From the NCBI RefSeq assembly GCF_030818015.1, contig NZ_JAUSZX010000001.1:3162001-3226000 (forward strand): 64,000 nt of DNA. Direction: 5' to 3'. The notes under the pieces are model-generated. The model had not been told where the DNA came from. It worked only from the letters and a program-made list of their open reading frames with translations, and did not search any database. The translations under genes were made by a program, and so were the position numbers. Below are positions 1 through 7,605 of the stretch, piece by piece. Numbering within the stretch: the stretch's first letter is position 1; the number at the start of each line of letters is the position of its first letter. Source of the stretch: Arthrobacter globiformis (lineage in GTDB: Bacteria; Actinomycetota; Actinomycetes; Actinomycetales; Micrococcaceae).

Positions 1-97
1 CTTCGAAGCAAGCCCAGGACCTGCCCAAGACCGTTTTCTGTCACGTGTTGCCGCCGCCTCTTCCTTGCTTGTTGGGCGGAAACCCGCCTGTGCAAAT

Positions 98-1315
98 CTA
101 CCGTGGATCCGTTGCGGCTGCGGGGGCCGCCAGGAGTTTGAGGATTTCGGTCACCGCGGCCCGGCCGGCGCGGTTTGCGCCGATGGTGGACGACGACGGG
201 CCGTAGCCCACCAGATGCACCCGGGGTTCCGCCGCCACCTGCGTTCCTTCCATGGCTATCCCGCCGCCTGGTCCCCGCAGGTGCAGCGGCGCCAGATGCT
301 CCAGCTCGGCCCGGAAGCCGGTGGCCCACAGGATCACGTCCGCCGCGAGGAACCCGCCGTCCGCCAGCCGGACGCCGCCGGGTTCTATCGCGGTGAACAT
401 CGGCCGGCGTTCGAGCACGCCGCGCGCGGCTGCAGCCCGGAGGGCCGGAGTCCGGATGAGCCCGGTGGCGGCCACAACGCTTTGCGGCGGCAGTCCCTGC
501 CGTACCCGCTCTTCCACCAGGGCCACGGCATCGTGCCCGGCCTGCCGGTCGAACCCCTCCCGCCACACGGGCTCGCGGCGCGTGAACCAGCTCGTCGACG
601 TGACCTTGGAGATTTCGTCAAGCAGCCCGACGGCGGAAATCCCGCCGCCCACAACGATGACGTGCAGGCCCCGGAACTCCTCGGCGGACACATAGTCGGC
701 CACGTGCAGCTGACGGCCGCCGAACGTGAACTGGCCCGGATAGATCGGCCAGAACGGCCTGGTCCACGTTCCCGTAGCGTTGATGACTGCCCTCGCCGAC
801 CAACCGCCGTCGGACGTGGTGATCCTTAACCGCCCGGCCGGATCAGCGTCTTCGCGTTCGACGGCGAGCACCTTGACTGGCCGCTCGACGGCCAGGCCGA
901 TCTGCCGCTCGTAGGCGGCAAAATAGCGGCTGAGGAAGGCGGAACTCGGTTCCGCCGGGTCGACGTCCGGCTGCGGTATTCCGGGAAGGTCGCTGATGCC
1001 GTTGACCGTGGCCATAAGCAGGCTCTTCCAGCGGTGCCGCCAGGCTCCGCCCGGCCCGTCCTCGGCGTCGAGCACCGCGTAGGTCCCGCCTGGACCGGCT
1101 GCCGTAGCTGCCCCAACTGGCTGCCCTGCGGCCGGGGCGGGCGTGAACCCGCGGCGGGCCAGGTGGAAGGCGGCGGAGAGGCCGGCCTGACCTGCGCCGA
1201 TGACCACGACGTCGGCGTTCCGGGTCGCTCTGGCGCTCACAGTGTCGCCGTTGCCAGTTGCACCGTTCAGCGTGTCGCCGCTCAGAGTCTCACCGCTCGG
1301 AGTGTCACCGCTCAA
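98..1315 (-). CDS. FAD-dependent oxidoreductase, flavin-containing monooxygenase type
   Basis: The 405-residue product has an FAD-binding Rossmann motif GAGQAG at about residues 40-45 and a second dinucleotide-binding motif (VVGGGIS) near residue 220. Between them is FTFGGRQLHVADY, which resembles the FMO/Baeyer-Villiger fingerprint, and an ATGF segment lies near residue 330. It is therefore likely to bind FAD and NAD(P)H and to oxygenate a small molecule; the substrate cannot be read from sequence. The proposed start is a TTG preceded by a GGGAG ribosome site. The first 25 residues are a low-complexity run of SGDT/SGET units encoded by a 15-bp-like DNA repeat, so translation may instead begin at the GTG at 1240. 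It reads away from the secreted-protein genes to its right and ends close to the window edge. Confidence 0.8.
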   Translation of the reverse strand: MSGDTPSGETLSGDTLNGATGNGDTVSARATRNADVVVIGAGQAGLSAAFHLARRGFTPAPAAGQPVGAATAAGPGGTYAVLDAEDGPGGAWRHRWKSLLMATVNGISDLPGIPQPDVDPAEPSSAFLSRYFAAYERQIGLAVERPVKVLAVEREDADPAGRLRITTSDGGWSARAVINATGTWTRPFWPIYPGQFTFGGRQLHVADYVSAEEFRGLHVIVVGGGISAVGLLDEISKVTSTSWFTRREPVWREGFDRQAGHDAVALVEERVRQGLPPQSVVAATGLIRTPALRAAAARGVLERRPMFTAIEPGGVRLADGGFLAADVILWATGFRAELEHLAPLHLRGPGGGIAMEGTQVAAEPRVHLVGYGPSSSTIGANRAGRAAVTEILKLLAAPAAATDPR

Positions 1316-1466
1316 CAGTGCCGCTCCCCCCGCTCGTTCATCCGCTCCACGTCTTCATCCTAGGCGCCGTCCCAGCCTGGCTGCCGCCCGTCATCGCACG
1401 CGAAGGGTCCTCCTGCACACCAAGGTGCAGGAGGACCCGGGGGCTTTCGCTTGATTGTCCCTTGTC

Positions 1467-2063
1467 TCAGTCGTCGCTGCCGTGGCCGCCGCTGCCGCCG
1501 CTGTCGTCGCCGGGCTCAGTGGCCTTGTGGTCTCCGCCCTTGTCGTCGCCGGGCTCAGTGGCCTTGTGGTCTCCGCCGTGGTCGTCGCCGGGCTCCGCCA
1601 CCCGGGGGGCCTGGTCTGAGCGGAGACCGCCGTTGTCGTCGCCGGGCTCGGGCGTTGTCCGCCGCCCGCCCTTGTCGTCACCCGGTTCGACGGAGAAGGA
1701 GCCGCTGCCGACGAAATTCTCGGCCGGCGCTGCCACGGTTCCGCCGTTGTCGTCGCCCGGCTCACGGGTGGTCCGGAGGCCACCCTTGTCGTCGCCCGCT
1801 TCCGCGGGTTTGGACGCCTTCTTGGCGGCTGCTGCCTTCTTGTCGTTGGCTTGCTTGTCATCACTGGGCTTCGCGGTTGCCGTGGAGGAGCTGACTGCGG
1901 GAGCCGGGGTTCTGGTGGCAGAGTCGTCCGTTACGAGGACGCTCCTGGCGTCGTCACTGGTACCCGAGCCGTTGTTGCTCAGCGACTGGGTGGTGGCGAA
2001 GGCGGCACCTCCGGTGAGGAGAATGCCGGCGACGGATAGTGCGAGGGCTGCTCTTGTCTTCAT
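1467..2063 (-). CDS. Secreted protein with EPGDDxGG repeats (paralogue 1)
   Basis: I do not recognise a family. The 198-residue protein starts with a clear signal peptide (MKTRAALALSVAG, cleavage likely after AFA near residue 23), followed by a Ser/Thr/Ala/Lys-rich stalk. From about residue 93 it carries seven copies of an eight-residue unit, E(P/A)GDDxGG, with x being K, N, H or S, and it ends in a Gly/Asp-rich tail. Asp-Asp-Gly clusters in an exported protein make divalent cation binding possible, but that is inference. The start ATG is preceded by GTGGAG. The next gene upstream on the same strand (2304-2825) is a paralogue with the same signal peptide, the same repeat and the same upstream direct repeat, so the two are probably co-regulated. 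Confidence 0.75.
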   Translation of the reverse strand: MKTRAALALSVAGILLTGGAAFATTQSLSNNGSGTSDDARSVLVTDDSATRTPAPAVSSSTATAKPSDDKQANDKKAAAAKKASKPAEAGDDKGGLRTTREPGDDNGGTVAAPAENFVGSGSFSVEPGDDKGGRRTTPEPGDDNGGLRSDQAPRVAEPGDDHGGDHKATEPGDDKGGDHKATEPGDDSGGSGGHGSDD

Positions 2064-2108
2064 GGCTCCACACTAGGAATTCGCTGTCGAGGATAGGTGC
2101 AGGGGAAA

Positions 2109-2126
2109 TCCAAGACTTGTCCAAGA
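2109..2126 (-). promoter_or_regulatory. Direct-repeat site upstream of EPGDD gene 1
   Basis: On the minus strand two TCTTGGA half-sites are spaced 11 bp apart, start to start. The inner edge lies 46 bp upstream of the start codon of the gene at 1467-2063. A matching site at the same distance precedes the paralogue. Direct repeats one helical turn apart are typical of OmpR/PhoB-type response regulators; the identity of the regulator is inference. A TATCCT hexamer further downstream could be the -10 element. Confidence 0.5.
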
Positions 2127-2273
2127 TTGCCCTCGCAGTTCCCCTCGTCCCGAACCGCCTGTCGTGGATGCGCTCCTGGAGCCGCGCGCAGGCAGGCCGT
2201 GCGCAGGAGGACTTCGCGCAGGGAAGGGTGCGTCCGCAGGAACGGGGATCAGACGCCGATGTTTAAATGCCTG

Positions 2274-2314
2274 TGTTCAGTCGTCAGTGTTCAGCCGTCG
2301 GGTTCAGTCGTCGG
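2274..2314. repeat. Three 13-14 bp tandem units over a stop codon
   Basis: Three near-identical units of the form GTTCAGYCGTCRG lie head to tail. The last one contains the TGA stop codon of the gene at 2304-2825, so the repeat looks like duplication of that gene's 3' end. Confidence 0.6.
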
Positions 2315-2825
2315 CGCCGTGGCCGCCGCTGTCATCGCCCGGCTCCGGCGCCTTCCGCAGGCCGCCCTTGTCGTCCCCCGGCTCAACGGGGACCACTCCG
2401 CCCGGAACGGGGACGGGCTGAACGGTCACCACTCCGCCGCTCGTCCCGCCGCCGGGGCCGGAGGATGGCGCGGCCGCGGAACCGCCGGTTGTCCCGGGCA
2501 CGGCGACAGGGGCCGACTTTGCCGGATACGGTTTCGCTGCGGTTGATGCCGGCGCACCGGATTTCGCGGAGCCTGGCTTTGGGGGGCTGGATTTCGCCGG
2601 GGTGGCCGCCTTCTGCGCACCGGCCTGCGTGCCTGTCACCTGTGCCGTTGGCTTCGGACCTGCGGTGGGAACCGGTGGCACGGGGCCATTCGGCAGGAGG
2701 ACGACGTTGGCATTTCCGGTGCCGGTGGGCGAGACGCTGAGCACCTGTGTATTGACGGCAAGTGCCGCAGAGCCCGCTGCGAGTATTCCTGCAACGGACA
2801 GCACCAGTGCCGCTCCCGTTTTCAT
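2304..2825 (-). CDS. Secreted protein with EPGDDxGG motifs (paralogue 2)
   Basis: The 173-residue product begins MKTGAALVLSVAGILAAG, almost the same signal peptide as the gene at 1467-2063. The mature part is rich in Pro, Ala, Gly and Val and has no domain I recognise. It ends with two EPGDDxGG units and a GHGADD tail, against seven units in the neighbour, so the two look like a duplicated pair whose repeat number has diverged. GTGGAG precedes the ATG. The gene lies downstream of two tRNA-Ala genes but is separated from them by a terminator, and it has its own upstream direct-repeat site. Function unknown. Confidence 0.72.
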   Translation of the reverse strand: MKTGAALVLSVAGILAAGSAALAVNTQVLSVSPTGTGNANVVLLPNGPVPPVPTAGPKPTAQVTGTQAGAQKAATPAKSSPPKPGSAKSGAPASTAAKPYPAKSAPVAVPGTTGGSAAAPSSGPGGGTSGGVVTVQPVPVPGGVVPVEPGDDKGGLRKAPEPGDDSGGHGADD

Positions 2826-2870
2826 GGCTCCACTCTAGAGGCATAGCAGGATAGACGGGCCCAACGAATA

Positions 2871-2888
2871 TCCAAGATTTGTCAAAGA
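2871..2888 (-). promoter_or_regulatory. Direct-repeat site upstream of EPGDD gene 2
   Basis: The minus strand reads TCTTTGACAAATCTTGGA, two TCTTKGA half-sites 11 bp apart, ending 46 bp upstream of the start codon at 2825. The spacing and half-sites match those at 2109-2126. A TATCCT hexamer follows on the gene side. Confidence 0.5.
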
Positions 2889-2920
2889 TTGGCGGCACCA
2901 GAAGCCCGGGGCTTAACGGG

Positions 2921-2960
2921 AAAAGCCGCCGGATCATGGTCTATTCCATGACCCGGCGGC
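2921..2960 (-). terminator. Terminator of tRNA-Ala copy 1
   Basis: A 15-bp stem (GCCGCCGG core, one G-T wobble on the minus strand) starts directly after the 3' end of the tRNA and is followed on the minus strand by TTTTCCC. Confidence 0.75.
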
Positions 2961-2964
2961 TACT

Positions 2965-3040
2965 TGGTGGAGCTGAGGGGACTCGAACCCCTGACCCCCT
3001 GCATGCCATGCAGGTGCGCTACCAGCTGCGCCACAGCCCC
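2965..3040 (-). tRNA. tRNA-Ala(GGC), CCA encoded
   Basis: The minus strand folds as a tRNA with a 7-bp acceptor stem containing the G3-U70 pair that identifies alanine tRNAs. The anticodon loop is ATGGCAT, giving anticodon GGC. The discriminator is A and the CCA end is encoded. An identical tRNA body lies about 190 bp upstream. Confidence 0.95.
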
Positions 3041-3183
3041 AAGCTGTTCCCTCCGGAATCCTTGCGTTTTCCCGAAGCAACCCGACCAGCGTAGTCCAGA
3101 AATCGCCAAGATGCGAATCGACGGCATGTGGCTTCCGTCACGTTCATCGAGGGGTCAAAGCCAGGCCGGCGCAACTTTCCGGC

Positions 3184-3220
3184 AAACAAAAATCCGCCGG
3201 AATCTTTCGATTCCGGCGGA
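3184..3220 (-). terminator. Terminator of tRNA-Ala copy 2
   Basis: A perfect 12-bp inverted repeat (TCCGCCGGAATC and its complement, four-base loop) is followed on the minus strand by TTTTTGTTT, a standard intrinsic terminator. Confidence 0.88.
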
Positions 3221-3228
3221 TCATCCGG

Positions 3229-3301
3229 TGGAGCTGAGGGGACTCGAACCCCTGACCCCCTGCATGCCATGCAGGTGCGCTACCAGCTGCGCCACAGCCC
3301 C
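3229..3301 (-). tRNA. tRNA-Ala(GGC), CCA not encoded
   Basis: The 73-nt body is identical to the tRNA-Ala at 2965-3040, with anticodon GGC and the G3-U70 pair. After the discriminator A the genome reads CCG, so the CCA end must be completed by nucleotidyltransferase. Each copy has its own terminator. Confidence 0.95.
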
Positions 3302-3434
3302 ATATTCTTGCTGCTTCAGACCTCGGGCCTGACCCGCGGCATCCGTTCTTCTGTCCGGATCCCTCCGAAGCAACTCAAATATCTTAGAACAGCGTTTCCG
3401 AAAATTCCAAATCGGGCATATTCGGTCCGGCAGC

Positions 3435-3836
3435 CTACTCCTGCTCGGCGGCGGCAGCGGCCTTGGCCGAGGCGTCGTCTCCCAGCTGCAGGTCCACCAT
3501 CGGGCAGTCCTTCCAGAGGCGCTCCAGGGCATAGAAGACACGGTCTTCCTCATGCTGAACGTGGATGACGACGTCGGCGTAATCCAGCAGGACCCAACGG
3601 CCGGCCGAACGGCCTTCCCGGCGGACCGGACGGAGGTCCTGCTTGATGAGTTCCTCTTCAATGCCGTCGACGATGGCGTTGACCTGGCGTTCGCTGGGTG
3701 CTGAGGCAATGAGGAAAACATCCGCCAAGGCCAGCCGTTCGCTGACGTCAAGGGCAACGATGTTTTGGGCGATCTTGTCCGCCGCGGCCCTGGCTGCGTG
3801 CCGGGCTACGGTGACGGACGATTCGGATGCGGTCAC
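3435..3836 (-). CDS. rsfS: Ribosome silencing factor RsfS
   Basis: The 133-residue protein matches the RsfS (DUF143/Iojap) family across its length, including the segments DVFLIASAPSERQ, GRSAGRWVLLDYADVVIHV and the C-terminal RVFYALERLWKD. RsfS binds ribosomal protein L14 and blocks joining of the 50S and 30S subunits when nutrients are scarce. It follows nadD and a membrane-protein gene on the same strand, the usual actinobacterial order. The start gives a normal N terminus with a helix before the conserved core. It reads toward the tRNA-Ala pair, with 133 bp between. Confidence 0.92.
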   Translation of the reverse strand: MTASESSVTVARHAARAAADKIAQNIVALDVSERLALADVFLIASAPSERQVNAIVDGIEEELIKQDLRPVRREGRSAGRWVLLDYADVVIHVQHEEDRVFYALERLWKDCPMVDLQLGDDASAKAAAAAEQE

Positions 3837-3884
3837 GGGACTCCTTGTGGTGATGAAAAGCGTAGGTGGTGGTATTGGCTGAAG

Positions 3885-5249
3885 TCAGCGTGAAAGGCCG
3901 CTGATGATCATGATGACGCCGGCAATGAGGGCGATAGCACCGAGCGCCAGGACGCCAAGCTGAATCAGCCTCAACCGGTTGGCCCGGGCGAGTCCGGCGG
4001 TGGCTGCGTCCAGGGGTTCCAGCCCGTAGGCGGACTTGGCTGACACCGGCGGCAGCGCCGTAACGTCTTCGCCGGACTCGTCGGTCCAGGCATTTTGGCG
4101 GGCACTGGCTGGAGGCGCCGCTGCTGAGCGCGCCGCGGCTTCCGCCCGGGCTATGACCCGCGACCTCCCCGTGGATGGCGCGCTTGAGCGGGACGCCTTG
4201 GCTGCCCGGTTGCCACGAGCCGGAACCCGGGGACCGGGGTTTGTCACGACGGGAACATGCGAGGTGGCCGGCCGCTTCATGACGGGACGGTCGACACCGG
4301 GCACCTGTTCAAATTCCAGCGGTGTCACCATGGCGAGGTTGCTGGCGGTGGAGGGACCGTTTGGTCCGTTCTGCTGGGGCGTGTTCTGTTCAGCAAGCTT
4401 CTGCTTGGCCATGGCCCGCTTGTTGAGCACGGCGGCCCGTTCGGCCAAGGCAATCTGCTGGGCCAGGATCTCCGGATCCACGGCTTCAGGGTCCGTGGCC
4501 GCGATGTGTTCCATCTTGGCGATCTGGTTCTTGGCCTGTTCGGCGAGGAGGGCACGCGCCTCAAGGGCCTGCTCCACCGTCATGCCCTCAGGGAGCTCGT
4601 CCCCCGCCGGCGTCGCGGGCCGGGGACCCGGAGCGCCGGATGGTTGACCTGCCGGTTTGGATCCGGTGGTCGGATCGGCGTTGCCGGCCGTAGCGGACGA
4701 AGAGCCAGACGAAGAAGCGGGCGATTTCCCGGTGGCGGTACCGCCGTCGGCCGGCGGCACAATGGGCATTGCCGAAGTAATCGCCTGCTCCTTGAGCTGC
4801 ATCAGCCGCAGCTGGCGGCGCGTCGGCGGGCCGCCGCCGGAAAGCTGCTCTTCCTTTTCGGCCAGCTCCTTGATGGTTCGCAGGGCTGCCCTGTCACGGG
4901 CACGGATTTGGGACGAGCGTTCGGCGGCTGAACCGGCCGGCGGGGAGTCCACGGGGCCCGGCGCGACGCGGCGCACGCGTCCAGCGGCATTTTCCTGTCT
5001 GCTGTCTCCGGAGGCAGGCGAAGAGTCAGTCTTTTCCAGGCGGGCAGCTGCGGACCTGCCCGGGCCTGGGGCCGCCGGACGTTTCGAAGCAGGCAGGTTT
5101 GCGGCGGGACCTTTTGAGGCAGGTGGTTTCGAGGCAGGGGCTGGCTCGCCGGCACCCGGAGGGGCGGCGTTCCGGTTCTTGGCCAGGGCTTCATCCCGGG
5201 CCTTGCGCAGTTCTCGGCGGCTGCGGATCGGTTGCTGTTCCTGACTCAT
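3885..5249 (-). CDS. Ala/Pro-rich protein with one C-terminal membrane anchor
   Basis: No known domain is visible. I place the start at the ATG giving MSQEQQPIRSRRELR, 7 bp after the nadD stop. The open frame runs further upstream but only as a shadow of nadD. The roughly 454-residue product has a basic N terminus, a long disordered region rich in Ala, Pro, Ser and Gly with short charged helices (about residues 90-280), and one hydrophobic segment at the extreme C terminus (GVLALGAIALIAGVIMIISG). That fits a tail-anchored protein with its body in the cytoplasm. Its position between nadD and rsfS suggests co-transcription with them, but gives no function. Confidence 0.75.
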   Translation of the reverse strand: MSQEQQPIRSRRELRKARDEALAKNRNAAPPGAGEPAPASKPPASKGPAANLPASKRPAAPGPGRSAAARLEKTDSSPASGDSRQENAAGRVRRVAPGPVDSPPAGSAAERSSQIRARDRAALRTIKELAEKEEQLSGGGPPTRRQLRLMQLKEQAITSAMPIVPPADGGTATGKSPASSSGSSSATAGNADPTTGSKPAGQPSGAPGPRPATPAGDELPEGMTVEQALEARALLAEQAKNQIAKMEHIAATDPEAVDPEILAQQIALAERAAVLNKRAMAKQKLAEQNTPQQNGPNGPSTASNLAMVTPLEFEQVPGVDRPVMKRPATSHVPVVTNPGPRVPARGNRAAKASRSSAPSTGRSRVIARAEAAARSAAAPPASARQNAWTDESGEDVTALPPVSAKSAYGLEPLDAATAGLARANRLRLIQLGVLALGAIALIAGVIMIISGLSR

Positions 5250-5256
5250 CTCAAAC

Positions 5257-5988
5257 TCATTCAGTGCTGGCTGGATCGTTTGTCTCGGTAGTTTCGGAGC
5301 TGCTGTTCCCGGCCGGTGCGGCGTAGAGCCCGTATTTCGCGATGTACTGCACCACTCCGTCCGGCACCAGGTACCAGACAGGGTTATGGGCGGCAACGCG
5401 GGCGCGGCAGTCGGTTGACGAGATCGCCATCGCGGGGACCTCGAGCAGGCTGACGTCCTTTCGGCCCATGCCGTCGAGCTCATGGCCTGGCCGTGTAACT
5501 CCCACGAAGTGGGCCAGCGACCACAGCTCGTCGATGTCCTTCCACGACAGGATTTGCGCCAGGGCGTCAGCGCCGGTGATGAAGAACAGATCGGCGTCAG
5601 GCCGCTGCGTCCGCAGGTCGCGGAGGGTGTCGATGGTGTACGTGGGACCGGGACGGTCCACATCGACTCGGCTGACGGTAAACCGCGGGTTCGACGCCGT
5701 GGCGATCACCGTCATCAAATAACGGTGCTCGGGTTCGCTGACCTTCTTGCTGGACTTTTGCCACGGCTGGCCAGTAGGTACGAACACGACTTCATCGAGC
5801 CCGAACTTGGCGGCCACCTCGCTGGCGGCCACAAGGTGGCCGTGATGGATGGGATCGAAGGTCCCGCCCATCACGCCCAGCCGCAGCCGGCGCTGCGTAT
5901 CCTTGTGGTGCAGTGCGGCGGAAATCTTAGTGGCCCTGCCCGTGGTCGTGCTTGTTGGGGTGCTGGCGGTGCGGATCAGAGTGCTCAT
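5257..5988 (-). CDS. nadD: Nicotinate-nucleotide adenylyltransferase
   Basis: NadD joins nicotinate mononucleotide and ATP to give deamido-NAD in NAD synthesis. The nucleotidyltransferase signature [12 protein letters not shown] (with the catalytic HxGH) and the C-terminal ISSTDCR motif (ISSTxxR in the family) are both present. The start is uncertain. The ATG at 5988 gives a 40-residue extension overlapping the gene at 5927-6151 in another frame. A GTG at 5874, one codon before MGGTFDP, gives the family's usual N terminus and removes the overlap, but neither site has a strong ribosome-binding site. The gene is followed at 7 bp by the membrane-anchored protein gene and then rsfS. Confidence 0.9.
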   Translation of the reverse strand: MSTLIRTASTPTSTTTGRATKISAALHHKDTQRRLRLGVMGGTFDPIHHGHLVAASEVAAKFGLDEVVFVPTGQPWQKSSKKVSEPEHRYLMTVIATASNPRFTVSRVDVDRPGPTYTIDTLRDLRTQRPDADLFFITGADALAQILSWKDIDELWSLAHFVGVTRPGHELDGMGRKDVSLLEVPAMAISSTDCRARVAAHNPVWYLVPDGVVQYIAKYGLYAAPAGNSSSETTETNDPASTE

Positions 5989-6151
5989 CAACCGGAGTGT
6001 GGCGGTTGCCCAGGTTGGTGTAGGAGAGGGTGACGAACATCAGTACCACGAAGATGGCAAACATCGAGACGCCGAAAACCCACGGCTCGGCCCATAAGGG
6101 TGCCCTCTCTTCGTGTTCTGCAACTGACGCGGCAATCTGCTGGAGCAGCAT
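5927..6151 (-). CDS. Small membrane protein with His-rich tail
   Basis: The 74-residue product starts at an ATG with an excellent ribosome-binding site (AGGGGAG, 3 nt away). It has one hydrophobic segment (about residues 27-46, [19 protein letters not shown]) followed by a hydrophilic tail of about 25 residues with seven histidines, ending HDHGQGH. The tail could bind a transition metal; this is inference. It sits between proA and nadD, and its 3' end overlaps the long form of nadD. I do not know a named family. Confidence 0.72.
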   Translation of the reverse strand: MLLQQIAASVAEHEERAPLWAEPWVFGVSMFAIFVVLMFVTLSYTNLGNRHTPVDEHSDPHRQHPNKHDHGQGH

Positions 6152-6229
6152 TTTCTCCCCTAGGAATAAAAGGATGACGACGGCGGAAATTCCCGCCGGT
6201 CCGGACTTCTTTACTATGTTACCGCTATG

Positions 6230-7582
6230 TCAGGAGCGGACTTGGCCCTCGCCCTGGACAATCCACTTGGTGGTTGTCAGCTCCGTCAGGCCCATCGGGC
6301 CGCGGGCGTGAAGCTTCTGCGTGGAGATGCCGACCTCGGCCCCCAGGCCCAGCTCGCCGCCGTCGGTAAACCGCGTGGACGCGTTCACGATGACCGCAGC
6401 GGAATCGATTTCGGCGATGAAGCGCTCGGCGTTTCGCAGGTCATTGGTCAGGATGGCTTCGGTGTGTCCCGTCGACCAGGTCCGGATGTGCTTCACGGCG
6501 TCGTCCAGGCTGTCCACCATGGCCACGGCCAGGTCCAGGTCCATGTACTCGGTGGCCCAGTCGTCTTCCGTTGCCGGCAGGGACTCCACCGACGCCGGAA
6601 GCGCTGCCCGCACGCGGTCATCGGCATGCAGCCGGACACCCGCCTTGCTCAGGGCTGCGGCGACCGCCGGCAGAACCGTGGAGCCGGAGTGCACAAGGAG
6701 CGTCTCCACCGTGTTGCAGACGCTGGGGCGCTGCGTCTTGGCGTTGAGGAGGATCTCCACCGCCATGTCTTCACTGGCCGACTCGTCGATGAAGATGTGG
6801 ACATTGCCTTCACCGGTCTCGATGACCGGCACGGAGGAGTTGTTGACGACGGTCTGGATCAGTTCACGGCCGCCCCGGGGAATCAGCACGTCGACGCGAC
6901 CGCGGGCACGCATCAGCACATTGGCGCCCTCGCGGCCGTACTGGTCCACTGTCTGCACGGCATCTGCCGGCAAGCCTACGGACTCCAGAGCATCGCGGAG
7001 CACGCGGATGAGGGCCTCGTTGGTGAAGGCGGCCGCAGAACCGCCGCGTAGAATCACGGCGTTGCCGCTCTTGAGCGCCAGGCCGGCGATGTCCACCGTC
7101 ACGTTCGGACGCGCCTCGTAAATGGCTGCCACCACGCCCATGGGGACGTTGACCTGGCGCAGGCGCAGGCCGTTGGGCAGGGTCTGTCCGCGCACCACAT
7201 TGCCCACGGGATCGGGCAGTCCGGCCAGGTTCTCCAGGGCAGCGACAAGGGCGGCAATGCGGGTGTCGTTGAGGGTCAGCCGGTCCAGCAGGGCGGCGGA
7301 CGTGCCGTTGGCGCGGCCCACTTCCACGTCCTTGGCGTTGGCGGCCAGGATCTGCTCCTTGTTTGCGAGCAGCGCGCTCCCGATGGCACGCAGGGCCTTG
7401 TCCTTCCATGCCCGGTTGGCGCGGCCCATGCTGCGGGCGGCCTGGCGGGAACGGTCGGCGATGGCGTAGACGGCCGACTCGACGTCAGCCGCTGTGGGCT
7501 GGCTGTCTTCCGGCAGGGTGGGGACCGTCGTAGCGTCGTTGGATGTCTCAGCTGCTTGGTTCATCAGTGCCTCAGTCATCAT
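6230..7582 (-). CDS. proA: Gamma-glutamyl phosphate reductase
   Basis: ProA reduces gamma-glutamyl phosphate with NADPH to glutamate semialdehyde, the second step of proline synthesis. The 450-residue protein has the aldehyde-dehydrogenase-like fold, with VPMGVVAAIYEARPNVT and SGNAVILRGGSAA in the cofactor domain, the catalytic cysteine in RPSVCNTVET at about residue 285, and the C-terminal FTDGGELGLGAEVGIST. The first 40 residues are a weakly conserved extension, so the second ATG could also be used. The partner kinase gene proB lies 23 bp upstream on the same strand, as expected for enzymes that hand over a labile intermediate. Confidence 0.96.
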   Translation of the reverse strand: MMTEALMNQAAETSNDATTVPTLPEDSQPTAADVESAVYAIADRSRQAARSMGRANRAWKDKALRAIGSALLANKEQILAANAKDVEVGRANGTSAALLDRLTLNDTRIAALVAALENLAGLPDPVGNVVRGQTLPNGLRLRQVNVPMGVVAAIYEARPNVTVDIAGLALKSGNAVILRGGSAAAFTNEALIRVLRDALESVGLPADAVQTVDQYGREGANVLMRARGRVDVLIPRGGRELIQTVVNNSSVPVIETGEGNVHIFIDESASEDMAVEILLNAKTQRPSVCNTVETLLVHSGSTVLPAVAAALSKAGVRLHADDRVRAALPASVESLPATEDDWATEYMDLDLAVAMVDSLDDAVKHIRTWSTGHTEAILTNDLRNAERFIAEIDSAAVIVNASTRFTDGGELGLGAEVGISTQKLHARGPMGLTELTTTKWIVQGEGQVRS

Positions 7583-7605
7583 TCAAGTCTAGGCGAGTCC
7601 GGCGC

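Noticed and set aside
1240..1315. Short DNA repeats at the start of the monooxygenase gene as a regulatory array
   Set aside because: They are in frame and have a usable TTG start with GGGAG, so a low-complexity N terminus or a later start explains them.
2965..3301. Two repeated blocks read as a possible insertion or CRISPR-like repeat
   Set aside because: They are two ordinary tRNA-Ala genes, each with its own terminator.
5250..5663. N-terminal extension of the membrane-anchored protein gene across nadD
   Set aside because: The added residues are only nadD read in another frame; the ATG at 5249 gives a normal start.
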